A program made the position numbers and the translations under genes. This document shows positions 1 through 10,739 of a DNA stretch of 64,000 bases, piece after piece. This DNA is from Tretioscincus oriximinensis. Lineage: Eukaryota; Chordata; Lepidosauria; Squamata; Gymnophthalmidae. The notes below the pieces were generated by a model. That model was not told the origin of the DNA. It was given only the letters and a program-made list of their open reading frames with translations, and ran no database searches. The stretch covers positions 1,053,916 to 1,117,915 of the forward strand of contig JAJVDF010000207.1 of NCBI GenBank assembly GCA_022410635.1. Reading direction: 5' to 3'. Every line of letters starts with the position of its first letter. Position 1 is the first letter of the stretch.

Positions 1-285
1 CGCTTTTCTCACCTTCCAAAGGGACTCAAAGTGGCTTACAAGGATATATTTTGCCCAAAGGCTCACATTCTATCTTCCCCACCAGGCTATGGTGGTTCCC
101 ATGTATCTACTTGCATTCAGTTGCAATTTCTTGCAATTCATGCTTTCGAATAGCTGGGTTGGCTAGAGCTACAGGATAGTGGAAGGTGCTCACCCCTCCC
201 CACTTCCAACACAGGGCTTCGAAACCCCATCTCCCAGGCGAGAGACGAATTCCTAAGCAACTGAGCTATCCGTGCCTGCTTTAAA
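1..285 (-). mobile_element. tRNA-derived SINE (family A), truncated by window start
   Basis: Read on the minus strand it has a tRNA-like head with TAGCTCAGTTGCTTAG (box A type) and a GGTTTCGAAGCCC box B-like stretch. The body follows with CCAACCCAGCTATT and TTGAGTCCCTTTGG, then the GAGAAAAGCG end. The same body recurs at least seven more times in the window. Confidence 0.75.
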
Positions 286-563
286 CGGTCAACTGCTTAG
301 TCAAACGGTCACAACTCAGTTATACACAACGACAACAAATTCTTATTCCTGCCTGTTAATTTGACCTCCAGCAGCTATGAAGCCCTGGAGTAAACCATGG
401 CTTCCGATTGGCTGCTCTGCATCTCTTCTGTCATTGGTTTAGCTGCCTGTCTTGTCAGGATTAAAATTTAAAAGGAAAATAATTTTCCTTTCAAAATCAG
501 CTGCATTCTGTGACACTGTTAGGGGTCCTTTCTTCCCCATTGCTCCTTTTTTCAACAAGAAAA

Positions 564-760
564 TAGGCTGACCAGATGACCTGTTTTGGGGGGAGTTGAA
601 AACCAGGTTTTGGGGTGCCTCCCAGTTTTTTCTGAGGAAAATATTTTCAAAAAAAGATTTTTTTAAAAAAAACTTTTTTTTTCCTCAGAAAAAAACGGGA
701 GGCACCCCCAAAACAGGTTTTCAAAACCCCTCCCAAAAAAGGGGTCATTTGGTCAACCTA
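564..760. mobile_element. Palindromic MITE, family P copy 1
   Basis: Arms of about 90 bp pair across a poly(A/T) core: TAGGCTGACCAGATGACC on the left, GGTCAACCTA on the right, with GGTGCCTCCC/GGGAGGCACCCCC and TTCTGAGGAAAA/TTTTCCTCAGAA as matching inner blocks. The same structure occurs at 13.33 and 44.31 kb. Confidence 0.7.
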
Positions 761-869
761 GTTAAAGCTTCTGATCATGTTGCAGAAGGACAGGGACAGG
801 GATTTTTAGTAAAGATCAGCCGTTCTCACTGATAATGTCTCCCCTTTCCCTTATGAACACTAAAGCTGG

Positions 870-1040
870 ACATGGGTCTTTTCTGCACTGAGTCTTGTTC
901 TGGGCTGTATCTCAGAACAGGAACCTGACATTCACATTCTAGCATAGACAATGGAAGGCCTTGAATAACCTACACTGGAATGCAAATGGTAGAACCTTAT
1001 TCTAAGATGTAGCCCCAAATAAGGCTCGGTGCGAAAAGGT
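870..1040. mobile_element. Harbinger-like hairpin MITE (family H), degraded
   Basis: Inverted blocks CTGAGTCTTGTTCTGGGCTGTATCTCAG and CCTTATTCTAAGATGTAGCC...AATAAGGCTC flank a short core. The sequence matches the better-preserved copy at 33791-33947, whose TSD is TTA. Confidence 0.55.
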
Positions 1041-1046
1041 ATTCGA

Positions 1047-1190
1047 GAGCCAGTCTCTGTAGTAGTTAGAGTGTCAGACTCTATTTGGAAGGTCTCCTGG
1101 GTCGATTCCACAATCCTCCAGCTGGGTGACCTTGGATTAGTCACAGCTCTTCAGAGCTTTTTCATCTACTTATGAAGAGAAGAATAGAAG
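1047..1190 (+). mobile_element. tRNA-derived SINE (family B), 5' part
   Basis: GTAGTTAGAGTGTCAGACTC, GGTCGATTCC (box B) and CAGCTGGGTGACCTTGG match the complete copies at 32.76 and 58.50 kb; the 3' half is missing or diverged. Confidence 0.6.
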
Positions 1191-1199
1191 GTTTAATTC

Positions 1200-2640
1200 C
1201 CTTTAGGAACTCCTTCTTCTCCTTCTCCATTTCATTTTCTTCTTCCTCCTCCCTCCTTCTTGCCTCTGGGTTTACCAGTATATTAGGCTGTGGAATCCCA
1301 GATCATGGAAGTGTGCATACGTCTATGGAGGCAGGGGGCTATTTTGGCAGTACACCACTTCCACCATAGCCCTTCAACCAGATCTTAAAAAGCTAGGAAC
1401 TTTCATTGTTAGAGAGCTTCTCCCTTCCTTTCACACATACACACCGATTCTGGTATGAGATTTGTAGCCAGATCCAGAACAGGCATTCCCAATACATTTG
1501 GCTTTGTTCCACACCAAGAAATAGCCATTCAAACATGAACAGGTTTCTTGTTCCAGTAAAAGGTCCATTTGTGATGGAATAGAAACAGTAAGTGTGGAAA
1601 CGGTCTAAATTACCGAGCAGAAACTGAGCTCCTTCCTTGAGCAAGAGAAGGGTCATTTCTTGTGGTGCCTCTGCCTATATTTGACTTGTTAAGCAATGTC
1701 AGCTTTTGCATGCTACATTCCTTGGCTAAAAGCCAGGCATGATGTGTAATACTTTAGCCACACACTGTTGTTACTTAATCCTTTCCTAATCTGAAATTTT
1801 CGCAAGAGGGGCAAAAGAAAAAAGAGAAACCCAAGCAAATCCAAGAAACTCACCATTGCTAATCATTTATCAAAAACAAAGCTTCTTGTTATGATTCTAA
1901 TGAAGGGCTGGAGTCATGTTTTCCTAGAAATGAAGGTTTTCCTGTGAAGGAAATACAAAAATAAAAAGATAAATCTGCAAAGTATTTAAGAACAAAGGGC
2001 AGAGGGTGTACATTTCATGCAAGGGCTTCATCCATATAAAAATGAAGTAACCCAGCATTACTCCATTAGGAAAATGGATTCCTTTTGGGGAAGATTTTTT
2101 TTGCTATGATGTTTCTACATACCCTTTTAATCCTTCTTCGGTCCTAAAGAACTGGATTAAACCAGTAAAAATAGTTTTTTTCCCCTCATCTAGGCCCCTT
2201 GCAGATGAGGTTTTTCAACAATTATGGTAGAAGCATCCTGACCAATCCGCTTCAGCTGCTCATACAGTTTCAACAATCCAGTCACTAAAAAACCCAGTTG
2301 CTCTAGATTTTTCAGCCACTACTATATTTTTCAGACTTCATAGCAGGTAAATCCACTGTAAATGCCTTCATAGACTTTCCCGTAGTGGGAAAATGGTAGA
2401 TATTATGCGCTCTGGAGGCTAGACATGAAATTTCATTGGCTCTTGGTTTGCAGAGAATGTTGGGAAATGTAGTAAGACAAGCGCAACATTGAATTATCAG
2501 ACATGTGATGTGACAGGAATACAAGGCAATGTAACAGGAATACTGTTGGTCTATGCAACAATGTGCAATATTAAAAGTAAGTGGGGAGAGACTCGCAAAT
2601 GGGCTATCCCGCATTTAAAATAAATTACGGAATTAAACAG
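1200..2640. other. Unassigned intergenic sequence
   Basis: There are no gene-like signals. The 1.40-1.66 kb open frame has no recognisable content, and the rest is AT-rich. The 2310-2640 stretch shares a dispersed repeat with 5.79-6.15 and 9.03-9.36 kb, all containing TTGGCTCTTG, AGAGAATG(C/T)TGG and TAGTAA/GACAAGCGCAG-type blocks. Confidence 0.5.
2310..2640. repeat. Dispersed repeat, family Q copy 1
   Basis: Blocks reading TTCATTGGCTCTTGG, CAGAGAATGTTGGGAAATG and GTGATGTGACAGGAATACAAGG recur with small changes at 5790-6150 and 9000-9360. The three copies share length and order but encode nothing; the family is not identified. Confidence 0.6.
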
Positions 2641-2757
2641 ATCATCTGGAGAGGGCCTTAGTCCATTTTTTTGGGTAACCCTAGTAGTTTTAGTGAAAAT
2701 AGGACAGACTGTGTAGTATACGTAGCTCTGAAGGGTTTAGTCCAGAAAAGTGGAAGA

Positions 2758-3055
2758 AGAGGAAGAGGAAGAAGAACTGGATTCTTATCACCTTTCAGAG
2801 GGACTCAAAGCGGCTTACAAGGGTATTTTGCAGAAGGCTTACATTCTGTCTCCTCCACCAGGCTGTGGAGGTTCCCATGTATCTACTTGCAGTCAGATGC
2901 AATTTCTTGCAATTCATGCTTTCAAATAGCTGGGTTGGCTAGAGCTACAGGCTAGTGGAAGGTGTTCACCCCTCCCCACGTCTAACACAGGGCTTCAAAA
3001 CCCGATCTCCCAGATGAGAGACCATTTCCTTAGAGACTGAGCCATTTGTGCATTG
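2758..3055 (-). mobile_element. tRNA-derived SINE (family A)
   Basis: This is a near full-length copy on the minus strand, with the same body blocks as the copy at window start. It directly abuts a family B SINE. Confidence 0.75.
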
Positions 3056-3290
3056 ATTTTTATACCCTGCTTTTCTCAACCTGAAGGGAATCAAAGTGGC
3101 TTACACAATCTTCTCTTCTTCTATTCTCAGCAGACACCTTGTGACGTATATGGGGTTGAGAGAGCTCTGAAGAACTATGACTAATCCAAGGTCACCTAAG
3201 GGGAATGCAAAATTGAACGGGAGACTTCCAGATAAGAGTCCGACATACTAACCATTACATCAGACTGGATTAAGCTCATTCTTTAGTACT
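3056..3290 (-). mobile_element. tRNA-derived SINE (family B)
   Basis: Minus-strand reading gives a tRNA-like head, then AGAGCTCTCTCAACCCC, GGTGTCTGCTG and GAGAAAAGCAGGGTATAAAAA at the 3' end. Confidence 0.7.
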
Positions 3291-3538
3291 GAAGGTGAAC
3301 TGAAGAAGATTTAAAAGTAAAGGTGCGACCAGGAGAGTATAGGTGGTTTTGTGCTTCTGCAATAGCCAGGCATTCCAGCTGGAACAAATCCTATGAAACT
3401 TGCTACCAACTGGAATGGTCCCACTATCTTGAAAACAGAACATCCACACATGGATAGGCCTTATGCCATGCTGCCCCATGATACATGAAGACACTGGCAG
3501 CCAGGAAAAAATGTCCCTTGCCCTAGAAGCCTAGGGAA

Positions 3539-3621
3539 GTATACTGCTCAAAACAATTAAGGGAACACTTAACGTAACAGTGTAACACTAAGTGTTCCCT
3601 TAATTGTTTTGAGAAGTATAT
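3539..3621. mobile_element. Tc1/mariner-type hairpin MITE
   Basis: A perfect 25-bp inverted repeat (3547-3571 and 3589-3613, arms beginning CTCAAAACAATTAAGGG) has a 17-bp loop. The outer TATACT sequence fits a TA target. It is a minimal terminal-repeat derivative with no coding capacity. Confidence 0.7.
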
Positions 3622-4145
3622 TTCAGTGGTGCAAACCTGGTGAGTCATGTCCATCAAGTTAAGAAGATAGAGTCTGAGAATCTAGTCTACTCTGGGCCAT
3701 GGAACCAGTGTGAGGTCAGAGAGAGGGAACAGAGACTTGCAGACTGGACAACGAAGAGGACACAGGTTGTGTGAGAGATCTTGTGAAAGCTTCTTCTGGA
3801 TTTCAGTCAAACCAAATTGGTTTGTGGTCTCCCGTGGCACAAGGAAATTGCCTCTCGCAGCATTGTGACTTCACTGCTTCTGCCAGACAACAGAAGACAA
3901 AACATTCTGGACTCTTGCTTGTGTTTAGCATTTCTCCACAGGATCCTTTTTCTTACAAAATATGTAGTGATTTTTTCCCATCAGGTTCCTGCATACTGGT
4001 GTTTGCATGTATAGGCTTACCGTAAAAAAGCAGAACGGGAGTGTTGCATCTTTAAAGGATCTGTAAAAAACAGGAAAATTCAGCAGGTGCTGCAGGCATT
4101 ATAAACTGCAACATCTGAAATTGTTTATTTTTTACAGCCATTAAA
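3622..4145. other. Unassigned intergenic sequence
   Basis: No gene is seen. Overlapping short open frames at 3.77-4.03 kb lack recognisable motifs. Around 4030-4140 a block containing GTTGCATCTTTAA and CAGCAGGTGCTGCA resembles 61.69-61.80 kb and may be an old repeat. Confidence 0.4.
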
Positions 4146-4149
4146 GCTA

Positions 4150-4385
4150 TCCAGTTTCTTACAATTTTACCCAAAGGTCCCGAAGTGGCCAACAATAAAA
4201 ACAAAAATACAAATTTGTTATAACAGCATTTGAATGTCGGAAGGAAAACAGCATTTCTTCAACCAAAGACCAGGTTGAAGAAGTGCATCTTCAATAATTT
4301 TCTAAATGAATAGAATGATGGTGACAGACACAACTCGAGGGGACCAACACCAAGGAGGCTCTGCCCTGGGTTCCCACTCCATGAA
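4150..4385. repeat. Dispersed repeat, family L copy 1
   Basis: Blocks such as AAAACAGCATTTCTTCAACCAAAG and GGTTGAAGAAGTGCATCTTCAA match copies at 39.56, 45.83 and 50.34 kb. The last two contain TACCTGA(A/G)GGTCT and AGGGCAGTTAACAATAAA. It looks like a non-coding retroelement tail of unknown family. Confidence 0.55.
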
Positions 4386-4519
4386 GAAGGATACAAAAAA
4401 AAAAACCACCAGAGGGGTAAGTGATCACTGTGATAACAATAATAAAAAAATTTAACATGTGGCAATCCCAATATAACACATGTGGGGTGTTGGCGGACAA
4501 TTCAATGAAGGTGTCCACC

Positions 4520-5275
4520 CAGTGTGAGGGAGCAGCAAAAAAAAGCAAGTTCCATATTGGGGATAATTAGGAAAGGAATCGAAAGCAAGTCATCAGGTGT
4601 TGTTTTGCCTCTTTATAAACCTGTAGTGAGGCCATATTTGGAATACTGTGTTCAGTTCTGGTCATCACATCTCAAGAGGGATATTGAGGAACTAGAAAAG
4701 GTGCAGAAAAGGGCAACAAGAATGATCAAGGGACTGGAGCACCTCCCTTATGAAGTCAGGCTGCAACGTCTGGGCCTCTTCACCCTTGAAAGATAACGTT
4801 TGAGAGGTGATCTGATTGAAGTGTACAAAATAATGCGTGGGATTGATAGGGTGTTGTGTTTTCTCTATCACAACACCAGGACCAGAGGGCACTCCTTGAA
4901 ACTGATGGACAGAAAAATGAGAACAAAGGAAAGTGCTTTTTCATCCAGAGAGTCATCGGTCTGTGGAATTTACTTCCTGAAGAGGTGGTGGTAGCTAACA
5001 GTTTAGATAGTTTTGAGATAGGACTAGACAGGTTTATGAAAAGCAAGGGTATAAATGGATAGTAGGATGGATGTCTGGATGCTGCCTCCGGGATGGAGCA
5101 ACAGGCAGGACTCCTGAAATGCCATTTGCAGAGAGTCATGAACAGGTGCATATTTTGCCTTCTTCTGATCAGACTGCCCAGGTACATCTGATGGGCCTCT
5201 GTGCTGGACAGAATGCTGGACTTGATGAGCTACGGCCTGATTCAGTATGGTTCTTATGTTCCTACGTTCTTAAAC
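4520..5275 (+). mobile_element. CR1-type LINE, 3' end of ORF2 and 3' UTR (broken)
   Basis: The frame at 4524-4796 encodes the C-terminal ORF2 signature: PLYKPVVRPYLEYCVQFWS, EELEKVQKRATRMIKGLEHL and RLGLFTLER. A frame break follows, then LRGDLIEVYKIMRG in another frame at 4800. The 3' UTR has GGATGGAGCAACAGGCAGGA and ends in TTCTTATGTTCCTACGTTCT. It is a 5'-truncated, dead copy. Confidence 0.9.
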
Positions 5276-5790
5276 CTGGGAACATTTTGCGTTTTACCTG
5301 TACCTGAAGGAACCTGACAGTTTTGCCTAACTTCCACAAAAGTCTCATTTCTATCCTCGTAGCCCTCCTAGAAGCACAGCATGATGGGAATTAGTCTTGT
5401 TCTTTGAGTAGCAACTACTTTTGGAGCAATGCTGGCTACACATGTGTATGCTGAAAAGACAACAAAACATGTTTTTACAGCAATGTGAAATCAGCTGTCA
5501 AATGTTGGACTGTTGACCTATGGTCATATTTAAAACCTTAACAGCAACAACATTTTGAAATATAAATAACATTTTCTTGCAGTAAGCAAAACCTATCCTT
5601 TCTTGTTAGAAGGTGAGTTCACTTGAAAATGTCTTTCAAGTTCAAGCAAAGCCAACTCCAGGGCTAACTACCTTCTTCTNCAAATGCTAAAGAAAGACAT
5701 TTACTCCATCTCCACAAAGAATTTTTACCACTTTTGTACATGCATCAGGCTGAATTCGCCCCACGAGTTCATGCAGATTCAGTGATCCAC
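5276..5790. other. Unassigned intergenic sequence
   Basis: AT-rich, with no supported gene, RNA or recognised repeat. Confidence 0.5.
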
Positions 5791-6150
5791 TCACTAAAAA
5801 GGCCTGTGGTCCCAGTTTTTCCTGATAGCTTCTTTTTTCCTGCCTTCATTTCAGATTACAATGAAAATCTGATAAAAAGCATTCATGGGGCCTTCCACTG
5901 TAGGAAAATTGCAAATCTCGCAAGACTTTGAGGATAGTTGTAAAAAGTTCGTTGGCTCTTGCCTCACAGAGAATGCTGGNAATTGTAGTAAGACAAACGC
6001 AGCAATGACTTATGGAAAATGTCATGTGCCAAGAATACAAGGATATGTTACAGGAAGACAGGAAAAAGTGTGGAATATTGAAAGTGAGCAAGGAGGCAAT
6101 CGCAAATGGGTTGTTCCGGTTTTAGAGTAAATTACAGAATAAAACAGAAC
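5790..6150. repeat. Dispersed repeat, family Q copy 2
   Basis: It shares GTTGGCTCTTGCCTCACAG, AGAATGCTGG and ATGACTTATGG blocks with the copies at 2310 and 9000. Confidence 0.55.
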
Positions 6151-6239
6151 ATGGGGAGGGGGGGCACAATCAGATAAATAACCTTGAGCGTAAAGTTCAC
6201 ATATAAAATTCTAGGACGTGGCTGTGCACCTCTTCTGAA

Positions 6240-7440
6240 CAACATACACATGTACCTACTCAGAAAGATGGCAGTACTCATTGCCATGTTTGGGTGAACG
6301 GAGTTTCATAGGAAGAAGGGAGTAATCCTCTTCCAACAAAGTTGGGGGATAATTGGCAGGAGACAGTTGACAGGAAAAGGAGCCAGAACTGCTGTCCCCA
6401 ACATTGTCGTGTCCCCGTCCACAGGAAACAGAAACAGNGTCAGGCTTCAGAAGTGTCAAGATAGGGGTAGGTTTCTACCCATGACCGCCTTTCTGAGCAC
6501 AAATACCGTAAAACAGAAAGGAAAACACTATCATTGGCTTCTCAACCAAAATACAACGTTGCTACCACAAACCCATTCCATTGCTACCTCTCCTAAATAG
6601 CAAACTTCCCCGCCCATGTAATCCTCCCCAGTAGCTGTCCTCTCTCAGTCTGGATCCTGCAAGGGCTTTTCTCTTAGAAAACTTCCTGCAACTTCTCTGT
6701 CACAGGATGGCCCTCAGTCAGTTCATTCGCTGCCCCTGAGGCTCTGGGGATGAGTTGGGAGGGGCAGGTGGCAGAGGATCCCCTGAACCACTCTCAGAAG
6801 ATTGGGGGGCTCAGAGGTAGACGCTGACTGCAGATTCCCTGTACTGGAGCCTGGTTGCACATCTTCAGCCCTTCTGTCCATTGGTTCCCCTGGCCCTGAA
6901 GGAACTACATGCTCTGCTTTCCCCATGCCTCAGTTCAATGGTGTCCCATTTCCTCCTCTCCCTCCTGTGGCAGCACCACCTAGGTCATGAAAGACATCTA
7001 TAAGGTGAGTCCACAATCTTACCTTATGGGTCAACAGGGGCAATGTCTCTGGCTTCTTCTCATGCCGTCTGTCTGGTGGTGAGATGATGGCTCAGTAGTA
7101 GCAGTGGGACATTTAAACCACTGTCAAAAACAGTAACAGTTGCAGGAAGAGGTTGTTGACATCTCCATCACCACTGGGGCTTCCAGTGGAGTCACTGGAA
7201 GCCCCAAGACCCCCANTCCAAGCCGAATGGGTGAGCAGGAAAAGCTGATAAGGATTTAGGGCAAACTGAGAGTCTTAAACAGCTCACAAGAACACCCCTC
7301 CCAAGATCTCCAACTGCTAGTCATTGGCCAGGGGGAGGTTTCTACCCATGCCTGCCTTACCCTCACACATACGCAGATTTACTATGGGACATTCTGACAA
7401 CAATGAGTCACTTTGCTGCAGTCAAAGAGGAACTGTTGAG
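6240..7440. other. Unassigned, moderately GC-rich intergenic stretch
   Basis: GC is higher than in neighbouring sequence and the track GGTTTCTACCCATG(A/C)C(C/T)GCC occurs twice, near 6470 and 7335, suggesting parts of one old element. Open frames of 62-77 codons have no recognisable domain, and no function can be given. Confidence 0.4.
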
Positions 7441-7474
7441 ATGATGTGAATCCATTTTTCAGAATTTACTCTGA

Positions 7475-7648
7475 TTCTTTGGGGGACATGCCCTCAAACC
7501 CAATGGTGTCATCAGTCCAACACGAGAGGCCATTCAGATTGAACAGAAAAGGAGTCGGAATCACTTTGATGTTTGCTACTTCAATAAAGAATCAAAAGAA
7601 AGATTTGAGTCCCTGATTGAAGGGCGACCAACCAAAAGGAAGTGCACA
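7475..7648 (+). pseudogene. Unidentified 58-codon protein-like fragment
   Basis: The plus-strand frame is stop-free from after a TGA at 7472 to TAG at 7649. It reads like real protein: FGGHALKPNGVISPTREAI near the start, then NHFDVCYFNKESKERF and a basic RPTKRKC end. There is no start codon or convincing acceptor at its left edge. Its right end abuts a SINE at about 7651, so the final residues may not be original. It could be a retrocopy fragment or part of a transposon protein. I do not recognise the family. Confidence 0.35.
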
Positions 7649-7650
7649 TA

Positions 7651-7805
7651 GCTTTTTGTTGCTTTCTCCACACAGACGTCCTGTGAAGTAGGCAGGGCTG
7701 AGAGAGTTCCAAAGAACTGTGATTGACCCAACTGTCTTCATAGAGGAGTGTGATATCAAACTGGGAGACTACCAGATAAGAGTCTCAACCCCCTTCTACA
7801 GCATA
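7651..7805 (-). mobile_element. tRNA-derived SINE (family B)
   Basis: Minus-strand reading gives GGAGAAAGCAACAAAAAGCT at the 3' side and the AGTCTCCCAGTTTGATATC box B region, as in the copy at 58.50 kb. Confidence 0.65.
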
Positions 7806-9000
7806 TTCTACTTTTTGTTTATGACACACAGCTTGTTGGACCTCTTAATAAACAATCCACACAGTACTTTCAAAGCTATGGCTCATTCTGGTCTCACTTT
7901 TCCTGTCTAATTGCTCATGAGAATTGTGCAAGGAAAGCAAAACCCCTGAAACTAGCAAGAATGAGTTCAGGCTGATCAACCTTCAATTCCACTTCAATAT
8001 CATCAGAAGGAACATTCTGTTGGCCTGAGCACAAAATCCAACCTTCAGTGATGCCGAAACACACAGAGCTCGCCAAGAATGCTCTTGTGTCCATCATCTT
8101 CCAGTCAAGAGAAGTGTTACCTCTTGCTCTGTGAATTCTATTTATTTTGGTCTTCCGTCCATTGCCTGCNGTCTTTAGGCGCATGATTGCTTCACACAGT
8201 TATGCTAATGTTTGCACTCTGACCAACGTAATTGATACTCCTGCTGCTCCTCTGCCTAATATGGAAGTAGAGCTCTACTGTTCGAAGTTGTTTTCCTCCT
8301 TCCACAGTGCAAATAAATAGAAAAAGTCAAGTGGTTTTGTTTATAAATGTATCTCGTGCTTTAAAAAAAANAAAACTTCATCCTTTCCCTCCATTAAAAA
8401 TTCTAGGAACATAATCAAGAGGCATGAATTGGATTTCACACCGTGAGCTTTTCCTTTCAGGTCCTGCAAGCTCTAAATCTATAATCTGATCAGTAGTCCT
8501 ATATTTGAGCGTAAGGCTACTGATCTTGTTAAATTCCACAAGGAAACCATGGGACTTAACTTGATTCAACACACAAATGCGGGGTGCATGAGGTGGCCCA
8601 GGACAATTGAGGTACCAGAGCAGCAAAAACAAACTGGAATAGTTTAAGCCTGCTCCACATATCACTTATTTATTCCACTATACTCTACAATAAAGCATGG
8701 ATATTCTGGAATAAACCAGTCCACACAATGTTTCATTGTGGAATATGGTGGAATATAAGTGATGTGTGGATCAGGCTGGGCTCATTCAAAGGCACCTATC
8801 TCTTATAATTTACATGTATGAGTGAGGGACTTATTTTTAAGGGAACTTGTGTACTATAAACACGAATGAAGGGAAGAATATTGCTCTTCCTCTGAAACTC
8901 GAGCCAGCACCAGACTTGGGCTGCGTCCCCATGAAGGATTTTTACCGAGATGGTACTTCTATCAGGCTCCCACGAGTTCTTGCATAGTCAGCACTCCACT
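7806..9000. other. Unassigned intergenic sequence
   Basis: No supported gene. The 8.69-8.79 kb part holds an inverted pair around CCACACAATGTTTCATTGTGGAATATGG. Short frames on the minus strand (7.9-8.2 and 8.4-8.7 kb) lack motifs. Confidence 0.4.
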
Positions 9001-9360
9001 TGCTGAAAAGGGCNGTGGTCTCGGATTTTCAGTCACCACTATTCATCCAATTGCATAGCAGACTTCTCTATAATCCCAAAAACAGCCTTCATGGGGCCTT
9101 CCATTGTGAAAAAATGGTAAATCTTGCGAGACCTCAAGTACAGATGTAAAAGTTCATTGGCTCTTGGCTCACAGAGAATGCTGGGAATTGTAGTAAAATA
9201 AGTACAGCAATGACTTATGGGACGTGTGATGTCACAATACAAGGAAATGTAACAGGGAAAGTATGGAAAATTGAAGGTAGGCGGGATAGAATATGTTTTT
9301 CTGGGTTTAAAATAAATATTGAAACAAAGCATGTCATGGGAGGCACCATTAGTCACTGGA
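9000..9360. repeat. Dispersed repeat, family Q copy 3
   Basis: It matches the copies at 2310 and 5790 through TTCATTGGCTCTTGGCTCAC, AGAGAATGCTGGGAATTG and ATGACTTATGGGA. Confidence 0.55.
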
Positions 9361-9381
9361 TCAGAATCACCTTCTAAGAAA

Positions 9382-9462
9382 ATGACCTTCCCCTTTCTCC
9401 TTCCTTTCTCTCCTCCTTTCTTCTTCTTCGCTCCTTTCTCCTTCCTTCCCTTTCCTTCCCAA
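9382..9462. repeat. Polypyrimidine microsatellite
   Basis: Roughly 80 bp of CTTT/CCTT/CTTC-type units are almost purely pyrimidine on the plus strand. Confidence 0.8.
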
Positions 9463-9860
9463 TAAAGGATCTTGAAAATAACTGGTATTTGTCAGTGCTC
9501 CAACCTCTAATCAACACTTGTCAGAAAATGCACTTTGGTACTCCATTTCTGGCCTTCACATGGGATATAAGCACTGATGTATGGTGGCTACCATGTCTAA
9601 GCTGCCTTTGATCCAACCACCCCCAGAGCGGGAGAAGAGATTGTAGTGCAGTCTAGAAGTGCATGTTGGGAATGTTTTTCTCAATGGACTTGTTTCCAGG
9701 TACCAGCCTCCAAAACCAATCTACTGTATGACCAAAAGTAGAGGAGAAATATTGGATTTTATCTCCTTCAGGCTCATTATTTGATACTTTGGACATCTTG
9801 GATATTCCATTTCCCAANAAAAAAGATTAGAATTTATCAGGATAATCTGATATACTACTT
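9463..9860. other. Unassigned intergenic sequence
   Basis: AT-rich, with no gene or recognised repeat apart from short A runs. Confidence 0.4.
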
Positions 9861-9869
9861 TTATTGTTT

Positions 9870-9975
9870 TAAAAATTTAGTAAAGGNTGCTCATAGCACC
9901 TTAGAGACTAACAAAAAATGATTATACAGCATGAACTTTAGTAGTCAATTCTATTTCTTCAGAATTTCTTCACAT
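9870..9975. mobile_element. Foldback element (family F), one arm
   Basis: CATAGCACCTTAGAGACTAAC and CAGCATGAACTTTAGTAG match one arm of the complete hairpin at 10065-10312. Confidence 0.55.
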
Positions 9976-10064
9976 GTAATGACTGTATATACCTGGACAA
10001 AAGTCCTTGTTGGGTTTGTGGATTTCTATTCCATTTGGCTAATTTTGATGCTTTCCATAGTGGT

Positions 10065-10312
10065 AGATTTCAAACAAATAGCCATGTTAGTTTGAGTCTA
10101 GAAAACTTAGCAAGGTGNTCATAGAGCATCTTGAAGACTAACAAGGTAGCAGCATGAACCTTTCAAGACATCTGCTTCTTCAGATGCTATAGAAGACTTG
10201 TCTATGAAAGTTCATGCTACCTATCTATTTCTTGGTAGTCTCTAAGGTGCTATGAAACCCCCTTGCTAGATTTTATGGACCCAAATTAACATGGCTATTA
10301 TCTTTGAAATCT
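10065..10312. mobile_element. Foldback element (family F), complete hairpin
   Basis: Ends AGATTTCAAA...AATAGCCATGTTAG and CTAACATGGCTATT...TTTGAAATCT-type sequences are inverted copies. Arms contain GACTAACAAGGTAGCAGCATGAA and its complement near TTCATGCTACCTATC. There is no coding capacity. Related copies lie at 21.9, 38.9 and 47.4 kb. Confidence 0.7.
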
Positions 10313-10377
10313 GTTTTTTTATTGTAATAACCAAACCCTATAGCGGCTCTCTGTGCAGAGTTTGGGGTGTCTTATTA

Positions 10378-10735
10378 ATTTAATTACATCCCTATTGGTA
10401 CAAATGACTTAGTCAGCTAAATGCCAGTCTTTCATCAGAGAGATCGTGTTTCGACGCCCTGTGTCAGACATGGAGAGGGGAGAACTCCTTCTGCTAGCCA
10501 GCAGCTCTAGCCAACCCGGCTATTTGAAAGCAAGAATTGCAAGAAATTGCAACAGACTGCGATTAGATAAATGGGAACCCCCACAGCGTGGTGGGTAAGG
10601 TAGAATATAAGCTTTTGGGTGAAAAATATCCTTATAAACCCCATTGAGTCCCTTTGGATGAGAAAAGCAGAGTATAAAAACTCAGTTTTTCTTGTTGTTG
10701 TTCTTCTTCTTATTCTTCCTCTTCCTCCTCTAAAT
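10378..10735 (+). mobile_element. tRNA-derived SINE (family A)
   Basis: It carries the GTTTCGACGCCCTG box B-like block, CCAACCCGGCTATTTGAAAG, ATTGAGTCCCTTTGGATGAG and a TTCTTCTTCTTATTCTTCC tail. Confidence 0.75.
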
Positions 10736-10739
10736 GGAC

